DNA from: JBGTGG01 sp964398945 | Lineage (GTDB): Bacteria > Bacteroidota > Bacteroidia > Cytophagales > Cyclobacteriaceae | NCBI GenBank assembly: GCA_964398945.1 | Contig: CAYNOT010000001.1 | Coordinates: 1 to 64,000, forward strand | DNA: 64,000 nucleotides | Direction: 5' to 3' | Shown: in pieces, positions 28,153 through 37,652 of the stretch | How the letters are laid out: the number at the start of each line of letters is the position of its first letter | Position numbering within the stretch: position 1 is the first letter of the stretch | Notes under the pieces: model-generated | Databases searched by the model: none | Told to the model about the DNA's origin: nothing | Seen by the model: the letters and a program-made list of their open reading frames with translations, nothing else | Translations under genes and position numbers: made by a program

Positions 28153-29052
28153 ATGAATTTTGTATCAGTAGACCCCGCAACCATTACAGTACCCGAACTG
28201 CAAGCCCATCTTCAAGCGGCCATTGCTCCGCGGCCTATCGCGTTCGCCAGCACTGTTGACAAAACAGGCAATGTAAACCTCAGTCCTTTCAGTTTTTTTA
28301 ATGTATTCAGTGCCAACCCACCCATATTGGTTTTTTCCCCTTCAAGAAGAGTCCGGGACAATACCACCAAACATACAATTGAAAATATCCTGGAAGTACC
28401 TGAAGTGGTGATCAACATCGTCAACTTTCCGATGGTTGAGCAGGCATCGCTTGCCAGTACCGAATACGATAAGGGTGTAAATGAATTCGTCAAAGCCGGC
28501 TTCACTGAAGTTCCATCCAGGAAAATAAAACCACCGCGCGTTGCCCAATCACCGGTTTCCTTCGAGTGTGTTGTTGATGATGTGATACAATTGGGCAAAG
28601 AAGGTGGGGCGGGTTCATTGGTAATTGCCCGGGTGGTAATGGTGCATACCCAAGAGCACTATATAGTAGACGGAAAATTGGATACTACCAAACTTGATTT
28701 GGTGGCGCGTATGGGTGGCAACTGGTATTGTCGTGCCACCGGAAATGCCCTCTTCGAAATACCAAAACCACTACTTACGAAAGGGATTGGGATTGATTCA
28801 CTACCGGAGAGTATACGGAATAGTGAGGTGCTATCAGGCAACAATCTGGGACGCCTTGGGAATACAGAGCAATTCCCTTCCGTTGAAGAAATCAATGCTG
28901 CCACTGAAAACCCAAGTGTGGTGGATATCCTGAAACATGCGGAAGATGATGCCCACATCAGGCTTCATCGACTTGCAAAAAAAGTTTTGGAAAACAATCA
29001 GATCAGGCTGGCTTTCAGTATTTTAACAATCGCTGATAGATTTAAAACTTAA
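28153..29052 (+). CDS. Flavin reductase family protein
   Basis: A 299-residue FMN-binding split-barrel protein. The sequence AAIAPRPIAFASTVDKTGNVN, then the phosphate-binding NLSPFSFFNVFSANPPILVF, are family signatures. The C-terminal ~90 residues (after 210) are an extension typical of the Bacteroidota form. Flavin reductases of this type supply reduced FMN to monooxygenases or act as general NAD(P)H flavin oxidoreductases. No partner gene is adjacent. Confidence 0.88.
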   Translation: MNFVSVDPATITVPELQAHLQAAIAPRPIAFASTVDKTGNVNLSPFSFFNVFSANPPILVFSPSRRVRDNTTKHTIENILEVPEVVINIVNFPMVEQASLASTEYDKGVNEFVKAGFTEVPSRKIKPPRVAQSPVSFECVVDDVIQLGKEGGAGSLVIARVVMVHTQEHYIVDGKLDTTKLDLVARMGGNWYCRATGNALFEIPKPLLTKGIGIDSLPESIRNSEVLSGNNLGRLGNTEQFPSVEEINAATENPSVVDILKHAEDDAHIRLHRLAKKVLENNQIRLAFSILTIADRFKT

Positions 29053-29112
29053 TATCGTTTAAAGAGGGTTCATTATTAATTATATTAGTGGTTCGTCAAC
29101 TTTCATATAATT

Positions 29113-29481
29113 ATGGCATTGCGTTTAGTCTTAATTCTATTGATCGTATCCGGCTTTTCAGCATGCCGTACCAGTGATTTGAAGTGCCCTGAACCTGAAG
29201 TGGTGAAGCTCAAAAAATCATCGGCCTACAAGTATCAGATGTTTGACAGGAAGCAGAAAGAAAAAGTGATGGAACAATCAAATACCTACACACGGGTGAT
29301 GAAGCGAGAGGCCCGGCACAAAGAACAAAAGGATATGGAAGAATGGGATTGCCCACGACCCGGCACTGCCCATGACAAAGCCAATCAAAAGAGGTTGAAG
29401 CGTATCCAAAAAAATGCTGAATCAAATCCGCGAAAGGCGAATACCTCCCCCACTGATATTTCCCCGGCACATTCCCATTAG
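29113..29481 (+). CDS. Small basic lipoprotein, unknown
   Basis: A 122-residue protein with a lipobox (VSGFSAC) at residue 18 as lipidation site, then a highly charged, low-complexity region rich in Lys, Glu, Gln and Arg that ends with HSH. No domain is recognised. The stop codon overlaps by 4 bp the convergent antiporter gene. Codon quality suggests it is real but short. Confidence 0.6.
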   Translation: MALRLVLILLIVSGFSACRTSDLKCPEPEVVKLKKSSAYKYQMFDRKQKEKVMEQSNTYTRVMKREARHKEQKDMEEWDCPRPGTAHDKANQKRLKRIQKNAESNPRKANTSPTDISPAHSH

Positions 29482-31625
29482 GCATTTACTTTTTCTACTC
29501 CTTTTATTACCAAAACACTCGGACAATCTTTCATCCACGGTGTGCGTGCTTTTGCCAATGCATTCCAGCAGTCCAGGCTCACCAACACCAGATTAAAGTG
29601 GTCCAATAAGTCCTTGTCAGGAATCCTTCGCTTGATTACCTCATTGAATTCTTCCGTTAACGCGTAGCCTTTTGATTCGGTATTTATAAAATGGATCTCT
29701 TCCCCGTGTTCGAGGGAAAGAATTGTAATCCTTGACTTACTGCTTTTGTAAAACCGTTTTCCATACTCCAATAAAAAAGCATCCTCATCAGATGATACCA
29801 GCATGAGAATGTTTTCAGGGAGTACATAGCCATTGTCCATCAACACCCCAATGCTGGAATTTCCTTCTTCCATTACACGCGATAATTTACCACCCATCAT
29901 ACGCTCAGTAAAAGCAGAACGCGCAGCGCCTACCAAAATCAAGTCGAATTTGTTCTCCCGTGTGGTGCGCAGTATTTCACGTTCGACTTCATGGGTAGTT
30001 TTATAAATGGTGTTCAATTTTAAATCAAGGAGTTGTGCCCTTGCACGAATGGGTTGAAAACCCTCTTTTTCAAAGAGGATAGCATCCAACGGTTTCACCT
30101 CTGAACTTGGGGTGATATGCAACGCGGTAATTTCCGGATGATCATTGGTACGCTGGGTCAACTGATCGGCCAACCGCAAAAGTGTGCTCCCCATTTTAGG
30201 GATACCAAAGGAAACCAGGATCTTAAACTGGCCACTTTTTGACGTTGATACTTTTTTACCTGCCTTTTGAAGGGCCCTCCTGCTCAAGAAAATATCCATT
30301 GTCGGATTTGTCAACACCGTGGCCACAAAGACAAGGACCACAAGGATGGTAAAAAGCACAGGCGGAAAAACCCCAAGTTGGAAACCCATCGTGATCACGA
30401 TCAAACCCATTAGTCCGCGGGTATTCATTAACATCCCAAGCAAAAAGGAATCTTTCCAGGACTGCCCCAGTGCGCTGGCGGTAAACAAAACACCAATAAA
30501 CTTTCCAGCGATCGCGGCCACCAATACCAAACCACAGAGCATCCATGCTTTATCTTCTAAAAGCAACAACAAGTTTGTGTTTACACCCACGTACAAAAAA
30601 AGCAAAGGAAGAAAGAAGGCCACGGTGACATCTTCAATCCGGTCGTTCAGTATTTTCTTGAATGTTAAATTCCTTGGCATGATCACACCGGCAAAGAAAG
30701 CACCGATCAAACCATTCAGGCCGATCAGTTCGGCCAATACTACAGACAGCATCAGGATTCCTAAAATACTGCCCATCACGCGTTTGTTGAGTGTTTCTTT
30801 GGAAGGATACAAATCCCCCATCTTCTTCATCACCGGCATGGCAACCTTTACCATGAACAAAAAGTATAGTCCGGTTAGCCCAAACGTGATCATGAAATCC
30901 ATCACGTTGCTGGATTTCACAACCGCTACTGCCAATGCCACTAAACTCCACGAAGTGATATCGTCAATTGATGCGGATGTTAATGCAAGTGTTCCCAACG
31001 GGTTTTTTGTCAATCCGCGTTCTTGAATAATCCTGGCCAACACCGGAAAAGCAGACACGCTCATTCCGATGGCAAGAAAAAGGGCGAACCCATAAAAATT
31101 AATTTCTTGCGGAAAATTATCGTACCAGAAAAAGGCAATCACGATCCCTAACGCAAACGGAAACAAGATTCCGATATGGCTGATCAAAACAGAGGGTTGT
31201 CTTCTGTTGCGCAATACTTTCACATCCAACTCCATTCCGATAACGAAGAGAAAAAGTATCAACCCAAGTTGGCTTACATGACTTATAATGGCAATTGAAC
31301 TTTCTGAGAATACAGCATTATAAATGGATGGAAAGAGTGTCCCAAAAAAACTCGGACCCAGCAAAACCCCTGCTATTATTTCGCCTGTTAGTGCCGGCTG
31401 CCCCGACTGCCTTGCTGCACTTCCCAACAAACGGGAAAGAAAAATAATCAACAACAATTGAGAAATAAGAACAGTAAACGGAGGCCATGTAAAATTCGAC
31501 AACACCTCTGCTTTCACTTCTGAGAGCGGGTACAAGATCCCTCCTTTCAACAATATCCAGCTAATGGCCCCGATGAAAATCACGAGTACAATAGAATAAA
31601 TAAAATAGTTGCGTTTAGAGATCAT
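29478..31625 (-). CDS. Kef-type cation:proton antiporter with UspA-like tail
   Basis: A 715-residue membrane protein of the CPA2 family. An N-terminal hydrophobic segment (IYSIVLVIFIGAISWILLKGG) precedes about twelve more up to residue 440, including AARQSGQPALTGEIIAGVLLG and the cation-site region TSASIDDITSW. The C-terminal 250 residues resemble a universal-stress-protein fold (DLILVGAARSAFTERMMGGK), used for regulation by nucleotides. It should exchange Na+ or K+ for protons. Orientation opposite to the lipoprotein upstream; a 4-bp overlap of convergent ends. Confidence 0.9.
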   Translation of the reverse strand: MISKRNYFIYSIVLVIFIGAISWILLKGGILYPLSEVKAEVLSNFTWPPFTVLISQLLLIIFLSRLLGSAARQSGQPALTGEIIAGVLLGPSFFGTLFPSIYNAVFSESSIAIISHVSQLGLILFLFVIGMELDVKVLRNRRQPSVLISHIGILFPFALGIVIAFFWYDNFPQEINFYGFALFLAIGMSVSAFPVLARIIQERGLTKNPLGTLALTSASIDDITSWSLVALAVAVVKSSNVMDFMITFGLTGLYFLFMVKVAMPVMKKMGDLYPSKETLNKRVMGSILGILMLSVVLAELIGLNGLIGAFFAGVIMPRNLTFKKILNDRIEDVTVAFFLPLLFLYVGVNTNLLLLLEDKAWMLCGLVLVAAIAGKFIGVLFTASALGQSWKDSFLLGMLMNTRGLMGLIVITMGFQLGVFPPVLFTILVVLVFVATVLTNPTMDIFLSRRALQKAGKKVSTSKSGQFKILVSFGIPKMGSTLLRLADQLTQRTNDHPEITALHITPSSEVKPLDAILFEKEGFQPIRARAQLLDLKLNTIYKTTHEVEREILRTTRENKFDLILVGAARSAFTERMMGGKLSRVMEEGNSSIGVLMDNGYVLPENILMLVSSDEDAFLLEYGKRFYKSSKSRITILSLEHGEEIHFINTESKGYALTEEFNEVIKRRIPDKDLLDHFNLVLVSLDCWNALAKARTPWMKDCPSVLVIKGVEKVNA

Positions 31626-31690
31626 GCTTCGGGTTGTGTTCCGATCATTAATCTACGGGAATACAGGATAAATCCAAAGGGTTTACCCAA

Positions 31691-32257
31691 TCAAGTAGCC
31701 CAGGTCTTTCCAACTTCTGCCAGCGGAACACATCCGTGGTATGCTCCGGGAACCGGATCAAATTGGAGCACTTGTGTAGCGCCAACTTCTGAGGTAAAAA
31801 ATCCCACCATCGTTAGCTCTTTCAATTTCAAAATGAAATTGTCCCCGGTTCCAGACCGGTCCGTTATGGCCGCTTCATGTTGTGACAACACCCATTCGGA
31901 TTGTTGCTCAGGATCAAGTTCGATAAAAGGATCACCATATTTAGCTTCTGCTGCCGTTGCAAATTCTTCCAAACTTGCAACAAACTTATCCTGATCCTCT
32001 TTTTTGTAAGTCTCGTGTACAAGTTGATCGATAAACCCGGGGACACCCACTTCAATGGCGCCATCGGTATCGGTTTTAGGAATGATAATACCGGATACTT
32101 GTGAAATCAATATTCCCTGGTCTTCTGTAAAGAAAGATGGTTTCCAATCAATGGTAGGTTTTGCTGTACATCCGTTCAGTACCGCAAAAATAGTGGGCGC
32201 TGAAATAGCACCACCCATTGCCCACGCTGCTTTCTTTAATGCTTCTCTACGATCCAT
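31691..32257 (-). CDS. Gluconate 2-dehydrogenase subunit 3-like protein
   Basis: A 188-residue exported partner subunit of a membrane dehydrogenase. The N-terminus has a twin-arginine motif (DRREALKKAAWAMGG) and a lipobox-like VLNGC, so it may be Tat-exported and lipidated. The SQVSGIIIPKTDTDGAIEVGVPGF segment is the family signature. Subunit 3 helps export and anchor the flavoprotein subunit. That GMC-family gene lies 18 bp upstream in the operon, as usual. Confidence 0.87.
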   Translation of the reverse strand: MDRREALKKAAWAMGGAISAPTIFAVLNGCTAKPTIDWKPSFFTEDQGILISQVSGIIIPKTDTDGAIEVGVPGFIDQLVHETYKKEDQDKFVASLEEFATAAEAKYGDPFIELDPEQQSEWVLSQHEAAITDRSGTGDNFILKLKELTMVGFFTSEVGATQVLQFDPVPGAYHGCVPLAEVGKTWAT

Positions 32258-32275
32258 AGTGTATAGTGTGATGAA

Positions 32276-33982
32276 TTATAAGTTGTTCTTTTTCATTTCT
32301 GATACTGCATAATTTACTGCACGTGCCGTAAATGCCATGTACGTAAGCGATGGGTTTTGGCACGCTGCGGAGGCCATAAAGGAACCATCGGTAACAAAAA
32401 CATTTTTACATGCATGTACCTGATTCCATTTATTCAATACCGAAGTCTTTGGGTCTTTTCCCATGCGGGCTGTGCCCATCTCATGGATTCCCAAACCAAT
32501 ACCTGTTTCATTATCCCAGGAATGCACATTTTTAAAACCGGCAGCTTCCAACATTTCAGCGGCATCATTTGCCATGTCTTTCCGCATTTTGAACTCATTC
32601 TCTTTCAGGCCGGCATCAAAGGTTAACGTTGGCAATCCATACTTGTCGTGCACTTCGTTGTTCAGTGTTACGCGGTTTTCTGCATACGGCAATATTTCAC
32701 CAAAGCCACCCATTCCAATCCGCCATTCCCCCGGGGTTGTTACGGCTTCTTTTAAATCTGCACCAATAGAAAGTTCTTTGACCAAATTATACCAGCCTTC
32801 CCTGCTACCGCCACCCTGGTAACCAAATCCACGCAAGTAATCACGTTTGTCACTACCCACATTGCGATAACGCGGAATGTAAAACCCATTCGGCCTTCTT
32901 CCTGAATAATACTTGTCTTCAAAACCTTCAACACCTGCACTCGCACCCACGCTTAGGTGGTGGTCCATAATATTACGGCCCAGTTGATCGCTGTCATTTC
33001 CAAACCCATTTGGAAACCGGTCCGACTTTGAATTCATCATAATAAAAGTAGAACCAAATGTTGATGCGCAAAGGAAAACCACCCGGCTAAAAAATTCATG
33101 CTCCTCCCCTGTTTCTGCATCGCGTACGCGAACACCTTTGGCCTTTTGTGTTGCATCATCAAAAATAATTTCATGCACGATTGAATTGGCACGCAAGGTC
33201 ATGTTGCCGGTTTTTTCAGCGGCTGGTAACGTAGAGGAGTTGCTGCTAAAATATCCACCATACGGACAACCGCGGATACACATGTTTCGATACTGACAGG
33301 TGCCTCTTCCTTTATCTTGCAATACCGCTGTTGCATGCGCAACCCGGCCAATGGTCAACAAGCGGTCTGTAAATTTTTCGAAAATGGAGCTCTTCAAAAC
33401 TTCTTCCACGCAATTCAATTCCATGGGTGGCAAAAATTTACCATCCGGCAATTGGGGAACACCTTCATTTTGTCCACTCACACCAATGTAGGATTCAACA
33501 TAATCATACCAGGGCGCGATATCATCATACCGAACCGGCCAATCGACACCGTACCCATCTTTGGCATTCGATTCAAAATCCATTGGGCTCCAGCGATAAC
33601 TCTGGCGGCCCCATGTTATGGAGCGACCACCAAGATGGTAGCCACGCATCCAATCAAAGCGTTGTATTTCTGTATATGGATTTTCTAAATCGTTAACAAA
33701 CCAATGTTTACTGGAGGGCTTCACGGTGTAGCCTGTGCGCGCTTGCTTGGGTTGTTTGGTAAGGTCCTCTTGTGTTGGCCGGTCGGCATTTGGTAACTCC
33801 CACGGTGCCTTTGTTGATGTAGGGTAGTTTGGATGCTGAACAAGCGGGCCACGCTCCAACACCAATGTCTTCAATCCATTCTCACATAATTCTTTTGCGG
33901 CCCAACCGCCACTGATACCTGTACCTACTACAATTGCATCATACTTGCTTTTATTGTTGTCTGCTTCACCCATTTGCATCAT
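32276..33982 (-). CDS. GMC-family flavin oxidoreductase, gluconate dehydrogenase large-subunit-like
   Basis: A 568-residue FAD enzyme. The Rossmann motif is DAIVVGTGISGGWAAKELC; the C-terminal GMC_C region carries EMGTARMGKDPKTSVLN with the conserved His and PSLTYMAFTARA near the end. It should oxidise sugars, sugar acids or polyols to keto forms, with electrons passed to a cytochrome. It has no signal of its own, so export depends on the Tat-bearing subunit 3. Start chosen at the ATG 33982 (MMQMGEAD); the longer TTG form to 34021 lacks conservation-like features. Confidence 0.9.
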   Translation of the reverse strand: MMQMGEADNNKSKYDAIVVGTGISGGWAAKELCENGLKTLVLERGPLVQHPNYPTSTKAPWELPNADRPTQEDLTKQPKQARTGYTVKPSSKHWFVNDLENPYTEIQRFDWMRGYHLGGRSITWGRQSYRWSPMDFESNAKDGYGVDWPVRYDDIAPWYDYVESYIGVSGQNEGVPQLPDGKFLPPMELNCVEEVLKSSIFEKFTDRLLTIGRVAHATAVLQDKGRGTCQYRNMCIRGCPYGGYFSSNSSTLPAAEKTGNMTLRANSIVHEIIFDDATQKAKGVRVRDAETGEEHEFFSRVVFLCASTFGSTFIMMNSKSDRFPNGFGNDSDQLGRNIMDHHLSVGASAGVEGFEDKYYSGRRPNGFYIPRYRNVGSDKRDYLRGFGYQGGGSREGWYNLVKELSIGADLKEAVTTPGEWRIGMGGFGEILPYAENRVTLNNEVHDKYGLPTLTFDAGLKENEFKMRKDMANDAAEMLEAAGFKNVHSWDNETGIGLGIHEMGTARMGKDPKTSVLNKWNQVHACKNVFVTDGSFMASAACQNPSLTYMAFTARAVNYAVSEMKKNNL

Positions 33983-34214
33983 GCTATTCAATTTTGACCA
34001 AACATAGAAAAATTTAGCCAATTATTGGTGTGAATACATGAACGGTGAGTGAGGGTTATGCAAACGATTGAAATGCAAATGGGACTGTTCTTTGGGTTAA
34101 AGATAGAAGTATTGGCAATGTGTTGTTTCTGCATGTGATGGCTTGCGCAGCAAGTTTCTGATTTGCCCGCACTTTACAGGTCCCTCCAAATTCAACCGCT
34201 GGTATTTTTTAAGT

Positions 34215-35063
34215 TTACGTATTGATCACCTCTCCTCCGTTTGGATGTAAAAACTGTCCGGTGATATAGGAAGAATCTTCACATGCCAGAAATAAATAAC
34301 AGGGGGCAACTTCAGCAGGCTCACCGGCACGCTTCATCGGCACATCACTTCCATGCTTTGCTACCCTGCTTTTATTGAAACTGGAAGGAATAAGGGGAGT
34401 CCAAATCGGCCCTGGTGCCACTCCATTTACACGTATACCCTTGCTTATTAAATTTTCAGAAAGGCTCCTTGTAAAAGAAACGATAGCACCCTTTGTTGCT
34501 GAGTAGTCAATAAGATGCGGGCTTCCCCGATAGGCTGTAACGGAGGAAGTGTTGATAATCACCCCTCCTTTTTTCATGTGTGGCAAAACACTTTTGGTAA
34601 TCCAAAACATCGAAAATATATTGACGGAGAATGTCTTCATTAATTGTGGAGTCTCAATGTCTTCCAATGATTTGGATTCGTAATGGATGGCTGCGTTATT
34701 GACCAATATATCGATCTGGCCAAACTCCTTGTGTGCCTTGTACACAATGCGCTTGCAAACAGATTCTTTTGCAATATCCCCTTCCAGTAAAACGCACTTC
34801 CTTCCATAGGCCTCTATGCGCTCTTTCGTATCCTGCGCATCACTCTTTTCATTTAAGTACGCCAGGGCGATATCTGCTCCTTCTTGTGCAAACAAGATGG
34901 CCACCGCTTTTCCAATCCCACTGTCAGCCCCCGTAATAAGCGCTACTTTGTTTTTCAGCTTCAGCGGTTTTATATCCCTCTCCGCTTGGGGCTTCGGTTG
35001 CATTTTACTTTCCAGTCCCGGCCGTTTTTGTTTTTGAGGGGTCCGGATTTTTTTCTTTTCCAT
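34215..35063 (-). CDS. SDR-family oxidoreductase, stress type
   Basis: A 282-residue short-chain dehydrogenase. Residues 44-51 are the nucleotide-binding TGADSGIG, NNAA follows at the usual place, and YSATKGAIVSFTRSLSE holds the catalytic Tyr and Lys. The basic N-terminal tail (KIRTPQKQKRPG) before the Rossmann fold is typical of the general-stress SDR group (YhdG/YdaD-like in Firmicutes). Its leader contains a TPP riboswitch-like element and terminator, an unusual partner for this family. Confidence 0.88.
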   Translation of the reverse strand: MEKKKIRTPQKQKRPGLESKMQPKPQAERDIKPLKLKNKVALITGADSGIGKAVAILFAQEGADIALAYLNEKSDAQDTKERIEAYGRKCVLLEGDIAKESVCKRIVYKAHKEFGQIDILVNNAAIHYESKSLEDIETPQLMKTFSVNIFSMFWITKSVLPHMKKGGVIINTSSVTAYRGSPHLIDYSATKGAIVSFTRSLSENLISKGIRVNGVAPGPIWTPLIPSSFNKSRVAKHGSDVPMKRAGEPAEVAPCYLFLACEDSSYITGQFLHPNGGEVINT

Positions 35064-35208
35064 GGCTACATAATTTCTTACTTGATTTCATTATAAACCC
35101 TCACAGAAAAAAATGAACTAAGGCCATACTTCTCTGGTTAGGGTTTCAACACTCCAGTCCTATTAGAAAAAAATATCAAACCGGTTTCTAAAAAGATTGA
35201 TAAAAAGT

Positions 35209-35229
35209 AAGGGGCTCTTTCGAGCCCCT
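35209..35229 (-). terminator. Terminator hairpin following TPP riboswitch
   Basis: On the minus strand GGGGCTC pairs with GAGCCCC around GAAA, followed by TTACTTTTTAT. Placed directly after the riboswitch and 146 bp before the SDR start, it looks like an intrinsic terminator that could be controlled by the ligand state or may simply end a short transcript. Confidence 0.85.
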
Positions 35230-35239
35230 CCTGAAATTT

Positions 35240-35318
35240 TAACAATACCTACGCCAGAATTATCTGGTTCAGGCTCTAAGAGTTTAATCTCAGTCTAACT
35301 TTAATTAAACACCCCTTT
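35240..35318 (-). promoter_or_regulatory. TPP (thiamin pyrophosphate) riboswitch
   Basis: The minus strand reads AAGGGGTGT near the 5' side, then ACTGAGATTAAA, and the 3' side AACCAGATAATTCTGG followed by CGTAGG. These match the THI-box core (CUGAGA, and the ACC-GAUAAUxCUGG-CGUAGG arms) closely. In known examples it controls thiamin synthesis or transport. No thi gene is visible in the window; the next gene is an SDR, and a terminator directly follows. The IS110 fragment just upstream may mark where the original target was lost. Confidence 0.85.
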
Positions 35319-35597
35319 GCTAAAATCCTAATTAGTATAATCGAAAAACAATGCCAAACACAAGGTCGAGGTTTTGGACAGGTATTGATTCATTCCATAC
35401 CATTTCGTGTGCAACGATAGCAACAACCAATTCTACACATGTAGAAAAAGAACTGCATTGGTTTTCCTGGAATTTCCTTCTGATGGTATGTAGAAAAATT
35501 TCTACGAAAAAGATTGCAGAAAACCATAAAAACTCAATCAAACAAAAGGCTACTTGTGATATCTATATTCGGCATAACGAAAACAACAAGTACCAGG
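35319..35597. other. Intergenic, no supported gene
   Basis: About 280 bp between the riboswitch and the IS110 fragment. Short frames exist on both strands but show no family features. A palindrome GTAGAAAAATTTCTAC is seen near 35490-35505. Confidence 0.5.
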
Positions 35598-36038
35598 TTA
35601 GTTTCGATTCAGTAGCGCCTTGCTTTCAGGAAAAATAGATTCTATTAAACCATTCCGAAGGGCATTTCCGATTGTCCGGCTGTCCAGCATTTTATTTCCG
35701 TCTCCAAACTTATTAAAGACTGGTACAGATTGAGGATCCGCTACCAGGCATTGATAATTATAAGAAGTCAACAACCGATGAATCCACGAACTATAAGGTG
35801 AGGCACAATACGCACATACTACTGAGGCATTACCAAACGTGTCGTCAATATATTTTTTCAAAAGTTGTGGGATGGGCGCAAGGTCGAAAGTGGAATAATG
35901 ACCGCGCGCAGTGTATATGCTAATATTCCAGGGAACCTTCTGAATATCAATGCCAATAAACACTTTAAAGCTCCGGTCTGCAACCAAAGGTTTTTCAGGG
36001 TGGTCTTCGTTCGCTATAATTTTTTCCTTCATCGTCAT
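35598..36038 (-). pseudogene. IS110-type transposase, N-terminal fragment
   Basis: A 146-residue frame. FIGIDIQKVPWNISIYT is the opening RNase H-like strand of DEDD transposases of the IS110 family, and the later WIHRLLTSYNYQCLVADPQS and LDSRTIGNAL segments follow the family order. The second acidic position, expected in CxYEA, is CAYCAS here, and the KTDxxDA motif is degraded to NKMLDSR. The C-terminal half is missing. This is a catalytically dead relic, or, less likely, a domesticated N-terminal domain since the frame is intact. Confidence 0.7.
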
Positions 36039-36130
36039 TCACAATTGCCCTTCTATGGACTCAACAAGAAACGTATTAATTTATGGTGTTCTGTACGCGA
36101 ACAAATAGCTCGCTTTCCCAGTGCGTATTT

Positions 36131-36478
36131 CTATTGCGGATAAATATTTTTATTTTTTGAATACACATAATCCTTCAAAAAATTAAATACTTTGCAATCG
36201 GTAAAAGCATCGAATTTATAAACGAGCGTGCCCTTTCGCCCATCAATGGTCTCTATCAGATAGACCATTCCGTTTTCCTGTGGCAACGGATTCCCGTTTA
36301 ATCTGAAATACGATTTAATTTCAATTTGATGGGGTTTATAATAGATTACCCCGACCTCATCGGTCATCATTTTACCTTCAACAATAAAAGACACAGGGTA
36401 ATCGGGATGCTCCGTAGTTAGCGTGTTGGGTTCGTACTGGTCGATTTCTGTGTTGGTTTCTTGTGCGCCTGATTTCAT
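36131..36478 (-). CDS. Hypothetical soluble protein
   Basis: A 115-residue protein with no signal or membrane segment. It is predicted to be mainly beta, with hydrophobic-polar alternation (GVIYYKPHQIEIKSYFRL, GTLVYKFDAFTD) and an acidic N-terminal tail. No family is recognised. Intact frame, a start ATG at 36478, and orientation shared with the stress genes around it support a real gene. Confidence 0.55.
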   Translation of the reverse strand: MKSGAQETNTEIDQYEPNTLTTEHPDYPVSFIVEGKMMTDEVGVIYYKPHQIEIKSYFRLNGNPLPQENGMVYLIETIDGRKGTLVYKFDAFTDCKVFNFLKDYVYSKNKNIYPQ

Positions 36479-36752
36479 AACTTATGGATTTTATCGTTAA
36501 CGTTATCGCAAACCAATTTCCTGCCAATAATTTTTTCAAAGAAACAGGTTGATTATCATAGTGGGGCGTGGCGAAAATGACACAGGTAGCGATAAACATT
36601 CCACAATGATCCTTAGCGTGGCTATCGGGGGAATCAAATCAACTATAAAGAAATTCAACATTCATTTGCAGGCGAGAAACACGGAGGGCCTGGATCTGTA
36701 CAACTAAACATTGTACCCCAGCTATGTTCATTGCCTGCAAAATATATCATCC

Positions 36753-36944
36753 TTAACTCTTTTTCTTTTTTGAACTTTGCTTCGGCACTTTGTAGCCCTT
36801 CTTCTCAGCTTCAGAAATTCCGATCGCTACTGCTTGTTTCTGATCTGTGACCACATCACCACTACCTGATTTCAATTTACCCTTCTTCATTTTGCGAACA
36901 GCTTTGGCGATCGTGGACTGTGCTTTTTTTGAGTACTTTGCCAT
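36753..36944 (-). CDS. DUF6496 small basic protein
   Basis: A 63-residue protein rich in lysine (MAKYSKKAQSTIAKAVRKMK, ending SSKKKKS). The DQKQAVAIGISEAEKKGYKV segment is the DUF6496 signature. Such proteins are found beside stress genes in many proteobacteria and Bacteroidota and may bind nucleic acid. It lies 36 bp after the PA2169-type gene, so an operon is likely. Confidence 0.85.
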   Translation of the reverse strand: MAKYSKKAQSTIAKAVRKMKKGKLKSGSGDVVTDQKQAVAIGISEAEKKGYKVPKQSSKKKKS

Positions 36945-36980
36945 TTCTATTTTTTATGTATTTCACGAACAGGGATCAAC

Positions 36981-37448
36981 TTACTTCTCCATATTTATCT
37001 CAGCATCCCGTAAGGAACGAACCAGGTCATGATCTGATTTGATCAACTTATATTGGTTATCAATCATGCTGATTTGCTCGAGGGAAAGATGTTCTGCAGG
37101 TTGATTGCCTAAAACCTTTTCGTACGTATTTACCGCTGCATCTTCTCCTTGTTCGCACAATTTCAAAATTGTTTCGCGGTCTTTCCCACTGAGTGCAGTC
37201 CGGATGTCCATCCATACCCGGAACATTTTACCCGTGGCACGTGTACCTTCTTCAGGCTTTTCACCGTAGCGGAGGATTTCCGCTTCCAATTCCTGTTTGC
37301 ATTTTTCACTGGTCTCCATGAGTTGGGTAAATACCCTTTTCAGTTCTAGGTCAGCTGTTTCGTTTATAGCATTTTTATAGCCTTCGATTCTATCGTTATT
37401 AATCTCCAATAGATCGTTGAGAATTGATATTGCTTTTTTCTTCTCCAT
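36981..37448 (-). CDS. PA2169-family four-helix-bundle protein (DUF2383)
   Basis: A 155-residue soluble four-helix bundle. The N-terminal AISILNDLLEINNDRIEGYKN and the late NQYKLIKSDHDLVRSLRDAE are the signatures of the DUF2383/PA2169 family, ferritin-like stress proteins with no proven metal site. It sits upstream of DUF6496. A TGGCAC sequence at about 37567 on the minus strand resembles a sigma-54 -24 box but lacks the -12 GC. Confidence 0.86.
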   Translation of the reverse strand: MEKKKAISILNDLLEINNDRIEGYKNAINETADLELKRVFTQLMETSEKCKQELEAEILRYGEKPEEGTRATGKMFRVWMDIRTALSGKDRETILKLCEQGEDAAVNTYEKVLGNQPAEHLSLEQISMIDNQYKLIKSDHDLVRSLRDAEINMEK

Positions 37449-37652
37449 CTTTTTTAAAGTTTAGTTAGTGGATAATGTGGATCAGAAACCAACAACTTTG
37501 TTCCCAGCGAATTAAAGTTGCTGGCTTCTTCTCCTTGTCTATTATTTTATTCTAAGAAAAAAATGTGCCATTCATGTGTGGGTGGCTAAACCCAGCTTTC
37601 CGGATGATATGTGGAATTAAAAGGGCTGAAGTATCAACAAAGCCTTCCTGTT

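Noticed and set aside
35209..35318. Riboswitch controlling a gene on the plus strand
   Set aside because: The aptamer motifs and the T-run of the terminator are readable only on the minus strand.
35351..35638. A 95-codon plus-strand frame between riboswitch and IS110 fragment
   Set aside because: It overlaps the end of the IS110 fragment on the other strand, is rich in Asn/Lys/Cys by composition and has no recognised segment.
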